From: an uncultured Lachnospiraceae bacterium
Lineage (GTDB): Bacteria > Bacillota > Clostridia > Lachnospirales > Lachnospiraceae
DNA length: 7,290 nt
NCBI GenBank assembly: GCA_902783295.1
Contig: CACZQT010000284.1
Coordinates: 1-7,290, forward strand
Direction: 5' to 3'
Shown here: positions 6,093 to 7,290 of the stretch, one piece after another
How the letters are laid out: each line of letters begins with the position of its first letter
How positions within the stretch are numbered: position 1 is the first letter of the stretch
Program-made: the position numbers and the translations under genes
The notes under the pieces: generated by a model
Told to the model about the DNA's origin: nothing
What the model saw: only the letters and a program-made list of their open reading frames with translations
The model's database searches: none

Positions 6093-7290
6093 ATGGAACC
6101 GATTTTAACTGTACGGGGTATGAATAAAAGCTTTGGTGCGACCATCGCGCTGAGCCAGGTGGATATTGACGTGTATCCCGGAGAAATCCGCGGACTGATC
6201 GGCGAAAACGGCAGCGGAAAATCTACACTGACCTCCATTCTGGCGGGGATCCAGAAGGCAGATGCAGGAGAGGTAAAATTCCACGGCCAGTCCTGGCAGC
6301 CTGCTTCCATGATCGACGCTCTGGAGCACGGAATCGGGATGATCGTGCAGGAAACAGGCACCATCCCCGGCATTTCGGTGGCGGAAAATCTGTTCCTGGG
6401 CGAAGCAGGCCGCTTCCGCAATTCCCTGGGGCTGGTGAGCCGCAGGGCCATGGAGCAGGAAGCCCGCAAGGCGCTGGACGTAATCCACGCCGACCATATC
6501 CGGCCCGGCACGCTTACCGCCATGCTGGACCTGCAGGAGAGAAAACTGGTGGAAGTGGCCAGGGTGATGGCGAAAAAGCCGGAAATCCTGGTGGTGGACG
6601 AAACCACGACGGCTCTTTCCCAGAAAGGCCGCGAGCTGCTGTACCGGCTGATGGACAGCCTGAAAAAAGAAGGCAGGGCGGTCATCTTCATTTCCCACGA
6701 CCTGGATGAGATCAAACAGGTATGCGATACGCTGACAGTGCTCAGGGACGGCAGGATCATCACCCATTTCGCCAGAGAGAACTACGATGACGACGCCATC
6801 AAGACCAGCATGATCGGCCGGGAAATGAAGGGGGATTATTACCGGGCGGATCAGGAACCCTCCTGGCAGGAAAAGATCCTGCTGCGCGCAGAGCACCTGA
6901 CCGGCAGCGGCCTGAAGGATATTTCCCTGCAGGTGAGGGCCGGGGAAATACTGGGCATCGGGGGCTTAAGCGAGTGCGGAATGCACACCCTGGGCAAAGC
7001 GCTGTTCGGAAGTGCACAGCCGGTGAGCGGCACGGTGGAAACCGAAGGGAAAGCTTACAGCGATCCACGGCAGGCCACCCGCCTCGGCGTCGGCTATGTA
7101 TCCAAGGAGAGAGATACCGAATCCCTGTGCCAGCAGGCTTCTATCCGGGATAATATCGCCATCGGCGGTCTGCGGCACATTCAAAAGAACAGGCTGATCC
7201 TGAAAAAGCGGGAAACGGCCTATGTGCAGAAACAGGTGGATGCTCTCAGCATCAAATGCCGCCACATGGAGCAGCCTGTCAGCGCCATGA
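6093..7290 (+). CDS. Sugar-type ABC transporter ATP-binding protein (RbsA/MglA family), C-terminus off the right edge
   Basis: The first 399 residues of a tandem two-domain ATPase, usually about 500 long, that drives monosaccharide import with a membrane permease and a lipoprotein binding protein. Domain 1 has Walker A GENGSGKST (37-45), Q-loop Q86, Walker B ILVVDE (165-170) and H-loop H202. Its signature region reads LDLQERKLVEVA (145-156) where the family has LSxGxxQxVEIA, so the key Ser and Gly are missing. Domain 2 starts near 262; its Walker A position reads GLSECGMHTL (291-300), without Lys, as is usual for this family but further diverged from GLxGaGRTE. The segment VGYVSKERDTESL (333-345) replaces the usual YVPEDRxxEGL. 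GAGGTGA (6082-6088) precedes the ATG. It is divergent from the AraC-type gene; permease and binding-protein genes are expected to the right. The substrate is not determinable. Confidence 0.92.
   Translation, partial: MEPILTVRGMNKSFGATIALSQVDIDVYPGEIRGLIGENGSGKSTLTSILAGIQKADAGEVKFHGQSWQPASMIDALEHGIGMIVQETGTIPGISVAENLFLGEAGRFRNSLGLVSRRAMEQEARKALDVIHADHIRPGTLTAMLDLQERKLVEVARVMAKKPEILVVDETTTALSQKGRELLYRLMDSLKKEGRAVIFISHDLDEIKQVCDTLTVLRDGRIITHFARENYDDDAIKTSMIGREMKGDYYRADQEPSWQEKILLRAEHLTGSGLKDISLQVRAGEILGIGGLSECGMHTLGKALFGSAQPVSGTVETEGKAYSDPRQATRLGVGYVSKERDTESLCQQASIRDNIAIGGLRHIQKNRLILKKRETAYVQKQVDALSIKCRHMEQPVSAM

Noticed and set aside
6074..6896. Minus-strand open frames opposite the ABC ATPase
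   Set aside because: The plus frame carries Walker A, Q-loop, Walker B and H-loop in order; the minus-strand products are low-complexity shadows.

Overview
The window looks like a chromosomal segment of an anaerobic Firmicute, most likely a gut-type member of the Clostridia. The reasons are a group B [FeFe] hydrogenase, strong AGGAG-type ribosome binding sites, sigma-A-like promoters, AT-rich intergenic DNA around coding DNA of intermediate G+C, and the mix of regulator families. I cannot name a genus. No rRNA, tRNA, CRISPR array, insertion sequence or phage gene is visible.

Layout. (1) 1-912, minus: a group III iron-dependent alcohol dehydrogenase whose C-terminus lies off the left edge. 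(2) 913-1151: a divergent promoter region. (3) 1152-2960, plus: a PrpR-type regulator with a PrpR_N sensor domain, a PAS-like middle, a sigma-54-activator-type AAA+ domain and a Fis-type helix-turn-helix. Its AAA+ domain has lost the GAFTGA loop and the Walker B acidic residues. (4) 2961-3130: a strong terminator with a second palindrome in its loop, then a good promoter. (5) 3131-4615, plus: a single-gene monomeric group B [FeFe] hydrogenase, closed by a clean terminator at 4643-4671. (6) 4737-5771, minus: an AraC/cupin regulator. (7) 5772-6092: a 321-base divergent regulatory region. (8) 6093-7290, plus: the first about 80% of a tandem-domain sugar-type ABC transporter ATPase (RbsA/MglA family), cut by the right edge just before the expected second signature motif.

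How the genes may work together. The dehydrogenase and the divergent PrpR-type protein form one likely unit in which a small organic acid or related metabolite sensed by PrpR_N controls an NAD(P)H-linked aldehyde/alcohol step. The hydrogenase has its own promoter and terminator and would dispose of, or recover, reducing equivalents through ferredoxin. The AraC protein and the divergent ABC ATPase form a third unit, probably a carbohydrate uptake operon continuing to the right. The links between units are inference. The most unusual content is the PrpR-type regulator, apparently disabled as a sigma-54 activator and surrounded by sigma-70-type promoters, and the ABC ATPase, in which both halves of one composite ATP site are degenerate. 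I do not see a clearly new multi-gene system.
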